From the NCBI RefSeq assembly GCF_003597395.2, contig NC_133771.1:50512505-50576504 (forward strand): 64,000 nucleotides of DNA, written 5' to 3'. The DNA is from Chelonoidis abingdonii (taxonomy: Eukaryota; Chordata; Testudines; Testudinidae). Shown in pieces: positions 1-11,267 of the stretch. The translations under genes and the position numbers were made by a program. Each line of letters starts with the position of its first letter. Within the stretch, counting starts at the first letter, position 1. The notes below the pieces were generated by a model. It was not told where the DNA came from and did not search any database. It worked only from the letters and a program-made list of their open reading frames with translations.

Positions 1-65
1 TGGGGGGGGGGGGGCACAAGATGGAAGTTTCGCCTAGGGTGCAAAATATCCTTGCACCGGCCCTG
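1..65. mobile_element. hAT non-autonomous element, terminal fragment
   Basis: The block begins in a G run and ends in TTGCACCGGCCCTG, preceded by GCCTAGGG. The same GCCTAGGG core and a related CCGGTCCTG end occur in the complete hAT-like element at 8758-9112, so this is probably a fragment of the same or a sister family. Only one end is in the window. Confidence 0.4.
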
Positions 66-257
66 ACTCCACCTCTTCCTGTCCTTGCTCCTACCCCTCC
101 TGTTCCTCCCGGCATCTCCTGCACCCTGCTGAACAGCTGATCACCACCAGGTGGGAGGTGCTGGGGGGGAGGGGAAGGAGCTGATCAGTGGGGCTGCTAG
201 TGGGGGCTGAGCACCCATTATTTTTTTCTGGAGCACCCATGGAATCAGTGCCTGTGC
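66..257. repeat. probable hAT-like fragment with GAGCACCCA motif
   Basis: The sequence carries GAGCACCCATTATTTTTTTC followed by GAGCACCCATGGAATC and ends near CAGTGCCTGTG. I recognise this arrangement as the end of a common reptile hAT-type MITE, but no second terminus or target duplication can be seen, so both family and limits are tentative. Confidence 0.3.
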
Positions 258-560
258 AGCCAGAGGTTCAAGTTGTTGGGCATCCAGATCATGTAACTAG
301 AAAACCAGATTGATTCAGAGGCACTCAACAGACGTACTGAACTTCAAAGACAATGTGATAATATAAGTATTATAAATGGTAGGAATGTAGAACTTAAAGG
401 GGGAGATGTAATGGAATGCTAAACTGTAATTATACCTTTCAACCACTAGGTGGCACCTTATTTAAATGAACCTCAGCCATACCTGGCAGTTTATTAAAAG
501 ATCTTACGCGCTCATCAGAAGCAAGCTCTGTAGCCAGTCCATATCCAGTACAGAAGAACA
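258..560 (+). mobile_element. Ty3/gypsy 3' end: pol tail, PPT and LTR
   Basis: The end of a gypsy pol reading frame (258-396, degenerate) leads into a purine tract, AAAGGGGGAGA at about 396-406. An LTR-like block of 154 bp follows, running from TGTAATGGAATG at 407 to CAGAAGAACA at 560. The purine tract directly before a TG...CA block is the expected 3' layout. The rest of the element is absent from the window. Its LTR end resembles that of gypsy A (42165-52422), which points to a related family. Confidence 0.5.
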
Positions 561-1790
561 TGATACTAATAAAATTTAAATTACTTACCTGAAATTAATA
601 TTCTGTTAAGGGAAATAAAGTAATTTAAGAGATCAGATCATTTCTGGTCATATTAATAGTATGACATAGTCATGGACTGCTCCCTTATCTAATATAGTAA
701 CATTCTTTTACTATAGAACACATTTGACTTTTTAATTACTTAGCTGTTTAAAAAAACCTACACTTTTAGTCCCAGTGGACCGTTAACAATTTGTGATTTA
801 TGCTTTGCTTCATTAGAATTAGGTAAACATGACCTTGAAATAGTTCTTGCAGTCTCCTCAAATGCACTCCTGGAAAAAGATAGGAGTTAAACAACCGTGA
901 CCTGCTATGTGAATTCTCCAAAGTCTCCAGGAAGCTCATGAGAGGGAAATGAATTTTTTTTCCCCTCTGCAGCTACTACTGTCAGTTTTTAATTCTCTCG
1001 CTTTTATTTCATATGTAGCAATTTCAGCACTTGTGAACGCTAAAGGAAAAGAGATCAGGAAAAGAAGCAAAGTACATTATCAAGGCTCAAACCTCATTTC
1101 TCTTGTTAAAGAGCAAGATAAACATGGGAGAGTCTTTGAAAATTTCTGCATGATTACAATTATAAATTGTACCAACTGGCAAAATAAAACCCCAAATGGT
1201 TCAGGATTGTTTGGCATATGACAATCTATAAATCCATGCCCCTAGCAATTTGAATGACGGTAGGAAAAACAGCAGTATTCCCATCGACAAGAGGAGTTTA
1301 TATACCTGGAAGGATCCAGTATATGTAATTAGGCATTTTAAAATGCTATTAGGTGATAATGTGCTGCCCTCTGTCTCAAAGGTACTTTGAAATATTAGCT
1401 CAGAGTAAACCAAAACTAAGCTCAATTAGATCATCACTTCAAATGCTGCCACAGCAAATGATATGTGAAAGTGCACATTATCCACTTCATAACTAAAAGA
1501 GTGTCATCACTGCAACATATAAGGTAGTATGGAGAAATAACCTTTTCAAGACGCATTATGTGTCATCTTTTTTTAAAATTAGAGCCACGATGTGGAGATT
1601 TATTTTGATGTCTATTTTTTTTTCTGTATCATTCTGAGCAAGGTCTTTCCTTTTTAAAGAGGTTCTGAATGTGAAACAAACTGTGCACAATTTCCAGATG
1701 TACTATCTATCGGGTGAATGTGTACTGCCTGCATGCCCAATAGGTGATTTAATGCTTAATGAATTATTGGGAATAACTAGGCTTGGCAGA
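561..1790. other. no recognised feature
   Basis: AT-rich sequence. The open frames on both strands are short, lack motifs and have no recognisable splice or codon pattern. I see no gene or repeat family here. Confidence 0.5.
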
Positions 1791-2306
1791 ATTTGATTTG
1801 TATTTTTCCTAATTTTGACAATCAATATGAATTTTTATTTGTGAGGATTTTTTCACTATTTTTATCAACTTTTTGTGATTTTTAACTATTTTTATTTTTA
1901 CAGTTGCTAGAAATTAAGGCTGGCAGGAGGTTGGGGTTAGGGCTGTGTTGACAGTGGGGGTTGCCGGGGGCTCCCAGGACTGACAGTGAGGTTGCAGGGA
2001 GTTCTCTGCATGGCTCAGGGACCCAAGACACCCTTATGCAAAATGGAAGGAAAGCTGCTCTCCTGGCCCAGCAAAGCAGAGATCCCCAGCTGCAAAGAGC
2101 TGCAAGGAGGTTGCAAGGAGGAGGACCAGCTGCAAAGAGCTGCTACACAGTTGCTGCCCAGGGATGGCTCCCACACTCATGGCTGATGAATGAATGGGAT
2201 AGGGCCTGATGGTGGAGCCACAGAGGGCTGCCTGTGCTTCTGCAGGATGAGTGACACCTGATCCCTGAAAGTGCCAGGTATGGAGAAGGCTGTGGTCCTG
2301 GTGGGC

Positions 2307-2455
2307 GGGGCCGGTGCAACCCATTGGGTGACCTAGGAGATCGCCTAGGGCACTAACATTTGGGGGGCAGTGGCCGCCCCAGTTGTCAGCTGCCTCTGTC
2401 AGGGATGCCATTTTGGGAGCAGGACCTTCCACCACCTAGGGTGCCACAAAAACTG
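2307..2455. mobile_element. hAT-like fragment with CGCCTAGGG core
   Basis: It begins GGGGCCGGTGCAACCC, carries ACCTAGG...CGCCTAGGG and a G-rich centre, and fades out after CACCTAGGGTGCC. It shares these pieces with 1-65 and with the complete copy at 8758-9112. The right end is truncated or decayed and no target duplication is visible. Confidence 0.4.
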
Positions 2456-4680
2456 GCGGCTTTGTCACTTTGTCACTTTTGTTAACTTTCTGACAACATG
2501 AAAAAGCCATATACTTAAATCTGGTAGTGTTCTTAATGGCCTTTTATGATGTTTGTTCTGTTCTGATCTAGACGGGAAAGGAGAGTAGGGTTTTTTTTGT
2601 CCAAATACATTAGAAGCCTCATGGTGTTAAGTAATGGCTCCTCAAGCACAGATGAATGAGGAAGTCCAATTACTTTGAAACTCAAGGTGAGTAGAAAAAC
2701 TGTTGTTTTTCCTTTTCTCACTAACAGATGCATCCATCCTACTCTGACAAAGACCCAGTTCCTCTTGATCCTCCCCAGGCTCACACTACAGGATATGCAC
2801 ACAGATGGAAGAATTAAGATTATATTAAAATTATTACTAGGACATAAATGTTGAGCATGTCAAAAGAGTACTTGGGAAAGCACGTAAGAACTTAAATTGT
2901 CATATGCTTTTCTGATTCAGGAAAGCTCTTCCATGTACTTTTCTGAAGAGTGATGCTTTCCCAAATTGAGGCCATACATTGTACAGAGCAGGGACTGCTG
3001 TGACTTTGTATGTGTTTGTACAACTAACAGAATAGGACTCTCATATATATTGGAGTCCCCATGTGCTACTTCAGTACATATATGTAGTAATATATAATAG
3101 CAGATGATCTGTGTTCTGTGTCATTTTGAGTGACGAGCTAAAATTCCATAGCATTCCATTCAGAATTTGTGGAACTATTAAAAGGCTTTCTGAATTCTAT
3201 TTAATAGGTGTAGGAATAGGAGTTGTCTTGTTTAAAAAAAAAAGGTACAGGCAGGAAAGATTCTATCATCTGAGCTTTGATAAAGTCAAACAGTATAATA
3301 TAAAATACAAGTCAAAAGCAACCTAATTGAGTGTTAAGGAAGCCAGCCTTGTATGAGAAATATGTAGAAAATATGAATTCAGGACAGCCAAACTATTAAA
3401 GGCCAAGTGCTCCAGATCCCCTGTAGGCAACATAATAATTTGCACATATACAGATGGGAAAACAAACTCAGAGAGGCTAAGGTCACCATTTAAAGTACGG
3501 CACCTAAATTCATATGTAGGCCCACAAATAAGTGGTTTAATTTTCAGAGTACATGCAGACTTCCATAATATCTCATGACTTCTATTCACACCTTAACCAC
3601 AAATACATCTTTCCTCCCCTTGAAGAACAGTGGGAATTTTACCTGTTTTAAGACTGCAGGATCAAACTCTACAAAAGGAGTCTTGGGACATAAAATTTCA
3701 CTGAAATCTTTGAAATACTGCAGAAAATCCTTGCATACAGGGATCTTTCCAGATGTCAGATCTATGATGGCCTACTACATTTCTAAACTGGAAATGTCCA
3801 CTTATATGCTTAAATGGTTCATGATTTCCTTTTGGGAACTTGGAAAGATAATAAAAAAAGGATAGATGACCGATAACACTTAGTAATCCAGCAACAATCC
3901 TTTTTTTTGGATAATACTGAGTAAATACTATCGGTGCATTTAGCAGAGTCATCTGTTGCTGTTAAAAGGTTGCGTGCCTTAGCTGGAAGGTGTTTTTTCC
4001 CTTTTTGCTAACGAGCCAATAAATTGCCGGTTTTTAATGGATTTAGAGTGAAATTAGGCTTTTGAGCATGAACACAGTGAAGCCAGCCAAAGGGAAGGTC
4101 AGGCAACATGTTGATAAGGAAATAATCCTAAATCTCCTTTTTGCATTATTTCATTAGAAAAGGTTACTCTTGCAACAAGGTCAAATTTAAATTTGACTCA
4201 CCATCTCCTCAGCATTAGAAAGTTCTGTTCTGATGTAGAGCAGCAGCTTCATAGCTCTGCCTCCTTCCAGCTATTGATTTCTAGCAGAGCTCCAAATGAG
4301 CATTGTCTCTGCCTGTACCTCTCAGATATGAAGCTTGCCATATTCATTTACACCTTTGTTACCAGTAGGCATGACTATCACAACAAGCTTGTCCTGGATT
4401 AAATGTGAAATCCACTCTGAAATTCTATCTCAGGCAGCATGACCTGTCTTGTGAGAGTGCATCATATCTATGCTTCTCTCTGTACCACTGGATTAAATTC
4501 CTGGTGAAGTTCAAATCACTGTCTACAAAGTCATGGCTAAAAGTCTCCACTGTGATGCAGCTGCTTTGCTCTGCAACCACGGTCCAAATAGCCATGGGAA
4601 GATCATCCCAGTGATGCAGGGGATCCTCCAGTGGCATAGCACTGGCTTGCCACTGACCATGAACTAAAGCAGTGTGACAG
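2456..4680. other. no recognised feature
   Basis: Mostly AT-rich DNA without recognisable coding sequence. The open frames are short and lack family motifs. A short A-run lies near 3233-3243. Nothing else can be supported. Confidence 0.45.
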
Positions 4681-4764
4681 GTTTCAGAGGGGTAGCCGTG
4701 TTAGTCTGTATCAGTAAAAACAATAAGGAGTCCTTGTGGCACCTTAGAAGACTAAAAAATTTAT

Positions 4765-4812
4765 TTAGGAATAAGCTTTCACGGGATATAACCTGCTTCA
4801 TCAGATGCATGG
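4765..4812 (-). ncRNA. hammerhead-ribozyme-like core in PLE end
   Basis: On the minus strand the conserved box CTGATGA (complement of 4798-4804) is followed by a degraded stem-II hairpin and then GAAA (complement of 4777-4780) and GCTTATTC. Hammerhead ribozymes have CUGAUGA, stem II, GAAA, then stem III and a UH cleavage site. Such ribozymes have been reported in Penelope-like elements. The core boxes are intact here, but stem II pairing is imperfect, so activity is doubtful. The strand agrees with the element's coding strand. Confidence 0.5.
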
Positions 4813-4989
4813 AGTGAAAAATACAGTAAGCAGGTATAAATATACAGCACATGAAAAGATGGGAGTTGCCTTACCAGGGGCGGGGGTGGGGGCGGGGGCA
4901 GTCAGTGCTAATGAGGCCAATTCAATTAGGGTGGAAATGGCCCATTTCCACCAGTTGACAAGAAGATGTGAGTATCAACAGAGATAAAA

Positions 4990-5925
4990 TTACTTTTTGT
5001 AGTGACCCAGCGACTCCCAGTCTTTATTCAGGCCTAATTTTAGTTCTGCAGTTTCTTGTTGAAGTCTGTTTTGAAAGATTTTTGCAGACGAATGGCGACT
5101 TTTCAATCTGTTATTGAGTTTCCAGGGAGATTGAAGTGCTCTCCTACCAGTTTTTTAATGTTACAATTCTAGATGTCTGATTTATGTCCATTTATTCTTT
5201 TGTATAGAGACTGTCCAGTTTGGTCAATATACATGGCAGAGGGGCATTGCTGGCACGTGATGGCATATATCACATTGGTAGATGTGCAGGTGAATGAGCC
5301 CTTGATGGTGTGACTGATGTGGTTGGGTCCTATGATGGTGTCCCGTGAATATATATGTGGACAGAGTGGACAACGGGGTTTGTTGCAGGGGTTGGTTCCT
5401 GGGTTAGTGTTTCTATTGTATGGTGTGTAGTTGCTGGTATTTGCTTCAGGTTGGGGGGCTGTCTGTAAGCGAGGACTAGCCTGTCTCCCAAGGTCTGTGA
5501 GAGCAAGGGATCATCCTTCAGGATTGTTTGTAGAGCCTTGATGATGCGCTGGAGAGATTTTAGTTGGGGGCTGAAGGTGATGGCTAGTGATGTTCTGTTA
5601 CTTTCTCTGTTGGGCCTGTCCTGTAGTAGGTGACTTCTGGGTACCCTTCTGGCTCTTGTCAATCTGTTTCTTTACTTCCCCAGGCAGGTATATTAGTTTT
5701 AAGAATGCCTGATAGAAATCCTGCAGGTGTTTGTCTCTGTCTGAGGGATTGGAGCAAATGTGGTTGTATCTGAGGGCTTGACTGTAGACAACGGATTGTG
5801 TGATGTGGTCTGGATGAAAGCTGGAGGCATGTAAGTAAGTATAGCGGTCAGTAGGTTTCTGATATAGTGTGATGTTTATGTGACCATCACTTATTTGTAT
5901 TGTAGTGTCCAGGAAGTGGATCTCT
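4990..5925 (-). pseudogene. PLE polyprotein remnant: RT C-terminus and GIY-YIG endonuclease
   Basis: Read on the minus strand, 5925-5650 encodes the region downstream of the RT catalytic motif, including SDGHINITLYQKPTD. A linker with several stops follows, then a CxxxxCPLC cysteine cluster near 5370. The GIY-YIG domain lies at about 5280-5165, with VIYAITCQQCPSAMY then IDQTGQSLYKRINGH, matching the family pattern of a (V/I)Y..I.C..C start and a later YxGxT-type strand. In intact elements the two domains reverse-transcribe the RNA and nick the target. Here there are stop codons in the linker and after the GIY-YIG core. The catalytic YxDD of the RT is not in this piece but in the inverted fragment at 5921-6075. 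Confidence 0.8.
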
Positions 5926-6075
5926 TGTGTGGACTACATTGATGATATCTTCATAATCTGGACCCATGGGAAGGGACCTCGAGGAATTCCACCTGGATTT
6001 CAACAATTTCCACCCTACCATCAACCTCAGCCTGGACCAGTCCACACAAGAGATCCACTTCCTGGAAACCTAAAG
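5921..6075 (+). pseudogene. inverted PLE RT fragment with YIDD catalytic motif
   Basis: The plus strand encodes YIDDIFIIW, the RT palm motif with its two catalytic aspartates, then runs toward the point where the minus-strand copy begins. The 27 bases at about 5908-5934 recur in reverse complement at about 6037-6063, so the two pieces overlap head to head. This suggests 5' inversion during insertion, or two reverse-transcription events from one template. After the overlap the fragment ends in AAAGGACTCCTTG, which is the reverse complement of sequence in the terminal region near 4729. Confidence 0.75.
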
Positions 6076-6344
6076 GACTCCTTGTTGTTATAACATTGTG
6101 GGAACTTTGCTGACTGGCAGTTTTCTCTCTTTAAAGCTATGGGCTAAAGAAAGAAGTGGGAACTTTCTCCTTTATCTGGGAAGGTTACTCTCAGTAATTT
6201 CAGACAGTTTTCGCAAGAGTAGGGATTCTGACTAATGCACATGCTTTCTGAACTGGGTAACCACATTTTTCCCACTGTATCTAGCATTCCTCCTGTATTT
6301 TAGTAGACTGTTATCCTTCACTTGCTATTATAAAATGTTGTACA

Positions 6345-6575
6345 GTATTGCGCACTGTTCAACAGTACATAAGAACATAAGACTGGCCATACTGGCCGTA
6401 AGAATTGGCCATACAATGGCCAATGCCAGGTGCCCCAGAGGGAATGAACAGAACAGGTAATCATCATGTGATCCACCCCCTGTTGCCATTCCCAGCTTTT
6501 GGAAAACTGAGGCTAGGGACACCATCTCTTCCCATTATGGCTGATAGCCACTGACGGACCTATCCTCCATGCATT
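6345..6575 (-). mobile_element. LINE 3' end, probably CR1/L2-like
   Basis: The block opens with ACATAAGAACATAAGA, the reverse complement of a short tandem tail, and continues through GGTGCCCCAGAGGGAATG and GGCTAGGGACACCATC to about 6575. I recognise it as a very common reptile interspersed repeat whose tail sits at the low-coordinate side, hence minus orientation. It has no coding part. Confidence 0.5.
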
Positions 6576-6949
6576 TAGTAGCTACTTTTCTTGGCAGAGC
6601 TGGCTGCTTTCTGTGGTGACTGAAATGATACCAGTGTGTAAATGCTATTTAGATTTCGTAGGTGCTTTGGGATTCTTTGGGATGAAATGTTTTATGTAAT
6701 GTAAGATATTATCTATGCACCAACTCTACAGACAAACTGGCCACTTGAGGGATTTAGAACATCATCTAGAATGGAACTGTAAACAAATTAGAAATATTTT
6801 CTAGATCAGATTTTGTTAGGAAAATTAATTGTTCGCTACTCACTCAAGGTCAGATAATGTAACAGAAGAGGTAGATAACTGTGTGAACACAGTTGTGAAC
6901 CTAAAGACAGGAAAAAGTGGCAACCTATAAGTGGTAGGAGAGTGAAAGT

Positions 6950-7630
6950 GATGTCATGGCAGATGTCTACTTTAGACCACCCACAAGTGGTATTAAATGT
7001 CTTTTTTGTTTCAGTTTTCACCAAAAACGCTAGCAGTGATTAGACAACTAACATAGTGAACATCAGTGTAAATGGGGTAGGACCTTAGACAATGTGGGAA
7101 GGATGAGTTAAGAATTATTTAGACAAGTCAGATATCTTCAGGTTGGCACAGCCTGATGAAATACAGCCTAGATTCTTAAGGAACTTGGAGAGACAAGGTG
7201 GATGAGGTAATATCTTTATTGGACCAACTTCTGTTGGTGAGAGAGACAAGCTTTCAAGCTTACACAGAGCTCTTCTTCAGGTCCACATAAGCTCAAAAGT
7301 TTGTCTCTCCCACTAACAGAAGTTGTTCCAATAAAAGATATTACTTACCCACCTTGTCTCGCTAATATCCTGGGACGAACACAGCTACAACAAACACTGC
7401 ATACTTAAGGAACTGGCTGAAGAGATCACTGAGCAATTAATGATTATCTTTGAGATTTTGTGGAGGATGGGGGTTCCCAAAGGACTAAAAAAGTGCAAAT
7501 ATAGTACTAACTATAAAAAAGGGGAATAAGGACAACCCAGGGAATAATAGACCAGTCAGTCTAAATTCAGTACCCAGAAAGATAATGGAGCAAATAAACA
7601 AACAATCAATTTGTAAACACCTAGAATATA
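6950..7630 (+). mobile_element. CR1-type LINE ORF2 fragment, split by a PLE hairpin
   Basis: Degenerate LINE RT sequence on the plus strand: the region before the thumb near 7000-7188 (including TTTTCACCAAAAACGC) and, after an insertion, the segment leading to the RT fingers at 7417-7600 (CAGGGAATAATAGACC, AGATAATGGAGCAAATA). The 215-bp PLE piece at 7189-7403 interrupts it. The copy has many stops, and both ends are truncated. Confidence 0.6.
7189..7403 (-). mobile_element. Penelope-like terminal hairpin with 13-14 bp TSD
   Basis: Two inverted arms run inward from AGACAAGGTGG and CCACCTTGTCT, each about 60-75 bp with scattered mismatches. One end continues with the complement of GTAGCNGTGTTNGTC, the motif also found in the PLE copies at 4681 and 18738. 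It is flanked by CTTAAGGAACTTGG (7175-7188) and CTTAAGGAACTGG (7404-7416), a clear target-site duplication within the host LINE. The minus strand holds a hammerhead-like CTGAAGA (complement of 7274-7280) and GAAA (complement of 7252-7255). Confidence 0.75.
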
Positions 7631-8520
7631 AGTTGATAAGTACCAGTTAACATTGACTAGATTGGTGAGCCATGATTTCCCTTTACAAAAGCCATGTTGA
7701 CTCTTTCCCAATGTTGACTCTTCCTCATGTTCATCTGTGTATCCGATACTTCTGTTCTTTAGTTTCAACCAGTTTGCCTGGAACTGAAGTTAGGGTTACT
7801 GGTCTGTAATTGCCAGGTCACTGCTAGAGCCTTTAAAAAAACAAAAACAAAACCACGGCATTACATTAGCTATCTTCTAGACATCTCTTACAGAGGCTGA
7901 TTTTAGTAATAGGTTATATACAACAGTTAGTAGTTCTGCAGTTTCATATTTCAATTCTATCAGAACATCTGCTCTGGGTGACATATTACTGTTTAAATGA
8001 TCAATTTGCTTCTTTGTTGACACCTCAGTGTAGGATCATTTTCAGATTTGTCACCTAAAAACAATGGCTCAGGTGTGGGAATCTCTCTCACATCCTCTGC
8101 AATGAAGATTGATGCAAAGAATTTCTTTAGCTTCGCCACAATGGCTTTGTCTTCCTTAAGTGTTCTTTAATACCTCAATTGTCCAGTGGCCCCACTGGCT
8201 GTTTCATGAGCTTCCCGTATGTGATGTACTTAATTTTGTTTTTGTTGTTGTTGTTTTCATGTGTTTAGCTAGTTGTTCTTCAGATTCTTTCTGGGCCTGC
8301 CTTATTATCCTTGGACACTTGACTTGCCAGAGCTGATGCTCCTATCTATTTTCCTCACTAGGATTTGACTTCCAGTTTTGAAAGGAGTTCTTTTTGTCTT
8401 TAATGGACTCCATTATTCTGCTGTTAAGGCATGGCAGCATTTTTTTGGTCCTATAATTGTTTTTTTTAAAACTTTCTTTTTCAGTCCCCATACAGATTCA
8501 CACACTTGCAAAATAGAGAT
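7630..8520 (-). mobile_element. CR1/L3-like LINE fragment, antisense
   Basis: I recognise this stretch as the complement of an old, widely dispersed LINE ORF2. Markers include GGAATCTCTCTCACATCC, CAATGGCTTTGTCTTCC, CCAGTGGCCCCACTGG and TTTTCCTCACTAGG. No frame remains open. It abuts the plus-strand LINE at 6950-7630 with no visible spacer. Confidence 0.6.
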
Positions 8521-8757
8521 GCTCTTGTCCATTCCAGATCCTGGACAGTGGGCAAAAGGGCCCGAATGGTGGAATGGGGCTCCAAAAGCCATGAGTTTGG
8601 CTGGGGGCATAATTGGCTAGGTGTTGCTACTGAAGAAAGCAGTTTTAAGTCTGCCTTTTAAGGACCCCTTTGCAATCTCTGACTCCAGGGGCATGTCATT
8701 GCTGGGTCTGCAGCACCCAGAATCTCTGAAGTCATTTCAGCCCATATCACAGCCTGG

Positions 8758-9112
8758 CAGGGTCGGCGCTTGCATTTAGGTGGCTTAGGCAATCGCCTAG
8801 GGCTCCAGCATTATTAGGGGGCGGCATTTTGCCACAGGGGCGGCAGGCAGCTCCAGTGGAGCTGCCGCAGTGGTCCCAGCAGACAGTCAGCTGTTCCCGC
8901 GGCTCCGGTGGAGCTGCCGCAGTCGTGCCTGTGGACGGTCAGCTGCTCGCGCGGCTGCGGTTGACCTCCCGCACGCACGACTGTGGCAACTCCACGGGAG
9001 CCGCGGGAGCAGCCAACCTGCCGCAGGCAGGACTGCGGAGCTGGGGGACCAGCGCACGGGGCGGTGAAATGGCCATGCGCCTAGGGCGCTCAAACCCCTA
9101 GCCCCGGTCCTG
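8758..9112. mobile_element. hAT MITE with imperfect 8-bp TSD
   Basis: The element starts CAGGGTCGGCGCTTG and ends CTAGCCCCGGTCCTG, an imperfect terminal inverted pair. CGCCTAGGG lies near both ends and the interior is GC-rich with repeated GCTGCCGCAG units. The flanks are CAGCCTGG (8750-8757) and TGGCCTGG (9113-9120), 6 of 8 identical. An 8-bp duplication and CAG..CTG ends are typical of hAT. There is no transposase. Three open frames here are products of its GC-rich composition. Confidence 0.7.
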
Positions 9113-9197
9113 TGGCCTGGAGATTGCGTTGTAACTTAGATAGGCCCCCTGTGTTGCTTAAATTATGCTGGAGGCCTCAGAGCAGCCCAAGATCAGG

Positions 9198-9320
9198 TAG
9201 GGTGACCAGATGTACTGATTTTATAGGGACAGTCCTGATTTTTGGGTCTTTTTCTTATATTGGCTTCTATTACCCTCCACCCTCATCCCGATTTTTCATT
9301 CTTTCTGTCTGGTCACCCTA
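9198..9320. mobile_element. 123-bp hAT-type MITE, TSD AGATCAGG/GGATCAGG
   Basis: The ends are TAGGGTGACCAGATG and TCTGTCTGGTCACCCTA, inverted repeats. The ends fit the hAT rule YARNG. Flanking 8-mers at 9190-9197 and 9321-9328 differ by one base. The element is non-coding and of a type very common in reptile genomes. Confidence 0.8.
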
Positions 9321-9896
9321 GGATCAGGCCACCTTAAATCCCCTTCCCCTGTGTCTGTTAGAAGCACAGCATGGAATTTCACCACTGATTACACTTATAA
9401 CTTTATAAAATCCAAGCAAATATAAAAGAACAAACAGATGATTTATATCTTTTTGTAAATGTTAAGGTAATTATTTACCAGATCTGGGTTGTTTCAAGGT
9501 CTTCTACTGGGTTTGTGCATGTTGATGGTCATGCCGGTTAGATGTAAGTACTAATATAACACCTTTCACCATCGCATAGGAGAGTGCTGCACAAAGCAGA
9601 ATTTAAACTTTAGCTTCTGACCTTTCACTGTCAGAGACTGACCTTTCAGTTTCACTAATCAAAATTCAATTTTTACTATATTTTGAGAGAAGGTATTTTC
9701 TTCTTTCTCTCTCTGTTTTTGAAAGTTTTGAAACAGAACCAGGAAATTGATTTGTTTTGGATCCAGCAAAAGATTAACTTCACTGGCATTTCTAATTTTT
9801 TTTTTATGAAGTACTGGTTGAAAACAAGATGCATGGATGGGGGGAGAGAAAAAACACAATCTTATTTTGTATTTTGGCAATTTGAAAACATATAGG

Positions 9897-11263
9897 TGTA
9901 AGCAGAGTCAGGATGAGCGCTACCCTGACATCTGGTGGTGAATTGTAGAAAGTGTGGAAAGAATTTTAAGAATTTCATTGGCATCCACCCTCCACTTAGC
10001 ATAACCCCACAGCAGCTTGGGATGGTGATTTTTACAGCTCTGGAATCCCCAATTTCTTTGTTATTGGGGCAGGAGGGAAAAAAAGTTTGTCACCCTAATT
10101 GTGTGAATGGGGAGCTGTGGGACTGCTTTGTGACAGAAATGACTCAACCTCAGTTGGGTGGTACTTGCTAAACATGGGACATGGGTTCCAAAACCCTATG
10201 AAGGGAGAGAGGGTGGGGACTGGTGTGTGTACCTGGTGGTGCAGTCTCCTTGTGGAGCCAGATGCACCAGTTCCACCCCTCCTCTCTCCACTGTGGAATG
10301 TCAGAGTTGATTTTTTTTTATTCCCTTAAGAATCTAGATACAGGTTACTGAGCTGAACTCACTTTGGGCAAATGGTGCACTAGCACTGGGGCTCCCCTAC
10401 TATGTGCTGAGATCACTAAGAGTTGAAATCACAAAAGAGCTGAAATTACTGAGCTGGGAGCACTGAGTACTGTGCTAACTAGTGGGGGAGCCTGAAGCTA
10501 TACTGCAGAACAGAGCAGCTGGCGGAGTGGAGCAGTTTGTGGAGATGGCTGGAAGCGGACCACGGGACAGCTGGTGGAGCGGAGCGGCTGGCAGAGTGGA
10601 GTAGCTGTGGAACGGGTGGAGTGGCCCACGGAGCGAGCGGAGCCGAGCAGTTTGCAGGGACAACTGGAGCAGCTCACGGGGCAGCTGGTGGAGCGGAGCA
10701 GTTTGTGAGGACAGCTGGAGGAGCAGAGTGGAGCGGCTGGTAAGGCGGAGCAGTTCGTGGAGAAGGCGGAAGCAGAACCCACGGAGATGCAGGGCAGTTG
10801 GCCCTGGACCACGTAAGGTGCCCCTTTCACCCAGGCTGGGGGAGGGACCTCTACAGATAGACTCTTGAATTCTGGGGTGGCATTGACCAGAGACTTTTGG
10901 GTTGTTGGACTTTGGAGTGATTGGACTTAAGACCCTAAGGGGAAAAGGACATTGCCAAATGTACTTGGGGTGTGGGTTTTTGTGTTTATGGTTTGTGTTA
11001 TAACTCCCTGTTTGTGGTGTTTCTCCAGTGGGATGCCACATTGATTCCTTCCTTTATTAAAAAGATTTTGCTACACTCAGACTCCGTGCTTGCGAGAGGG
11101 GTAGTATTGCCTCCGAGAGACGCCCAGGGGGGTGTGGTATGTAAGTGTCCCAGGTCACTGGGTGGGGGCTCGAGCCGGTTATGCATTGTGCTACTGAAAC
11201 GAAACCCCTGGATACTGAACCCGGCCCTTGTTGCTGCCAACTCAGAGGGGCAGAAGGGTTACA
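9897..11263 (+). mobile_element. solo LTR of an endogenous retrovirus
   Basis: The block begins TGTAAGCAGAGTCAGG and ends AGAAGGGTTACA, flanked by TAGG at 9893-9896 and 11264-11267. A polyadenylation signal ATTAAA lies at about 11056. No gag, pol or env sequence adjoins it, so it is a solo LTR left by recombination. Its middle (10500-10770) is an impure array of GCAGCTGGTGGAGCGGAG-like units, which explains the long open frames seen there on both strands. Confidence 0.75.
10500..10770. repeat. degenerate minisatellite inside the LTR
   Basis: Variants of GGAGCGGAGCAG and CAGCTGGTGGAG recur about every 20-40 bases. Both strands stay open by composition only. Confidence 0.6.
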
Positions 11264-11267
11264 TAGG

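Larger units (their letters stand above)
4681..6090 (-). mobile_element. Penelope-like element (PLE), 5'-truncated, with inverted tail
   Basis: The minus strand carries, in order, the end of a reverse transcriptase, a linker, a GIY-YIG nuclease domain and then a terminal repeat-like region (4681-4830) containing GGTAGCCGTGTTAGTCTG on the plus strand. Beyond about 5935 a short piece of the same element continues in the opposite orientation, giving a head-to-head structure. RT plus GIY-YIG is the defining layout of Penelope-like elements. The 3' end carries a hammerhead-like core (see 4765-4812). Target duplications were not resolved. The element is clearly inactive. Confidence 0.85.

Noticed and set aside
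6655..6705. Possible SINE/L2-like 3' tail (GTGCTTTGGGATTCTTTGGG)
   Set aside because: The motif resembles a widespread SINE/LINE tail, but no body or limits could be recognised, so it was not listed as a feature.
8829..9101. Overlapping Arg/Ala-rich frames on both strands
   Set aside because: They lie wholly within the GC-rich hAT MITE 8758-9112 and show no codon signal.
10475..11041. Long minus-strand frame rich in Leu, Ser and Pro
   Set aside because: It lies across a GC-rich minisatellite inside a solo LTR and is open by composition. Overlapping frames on both strands are equally long.
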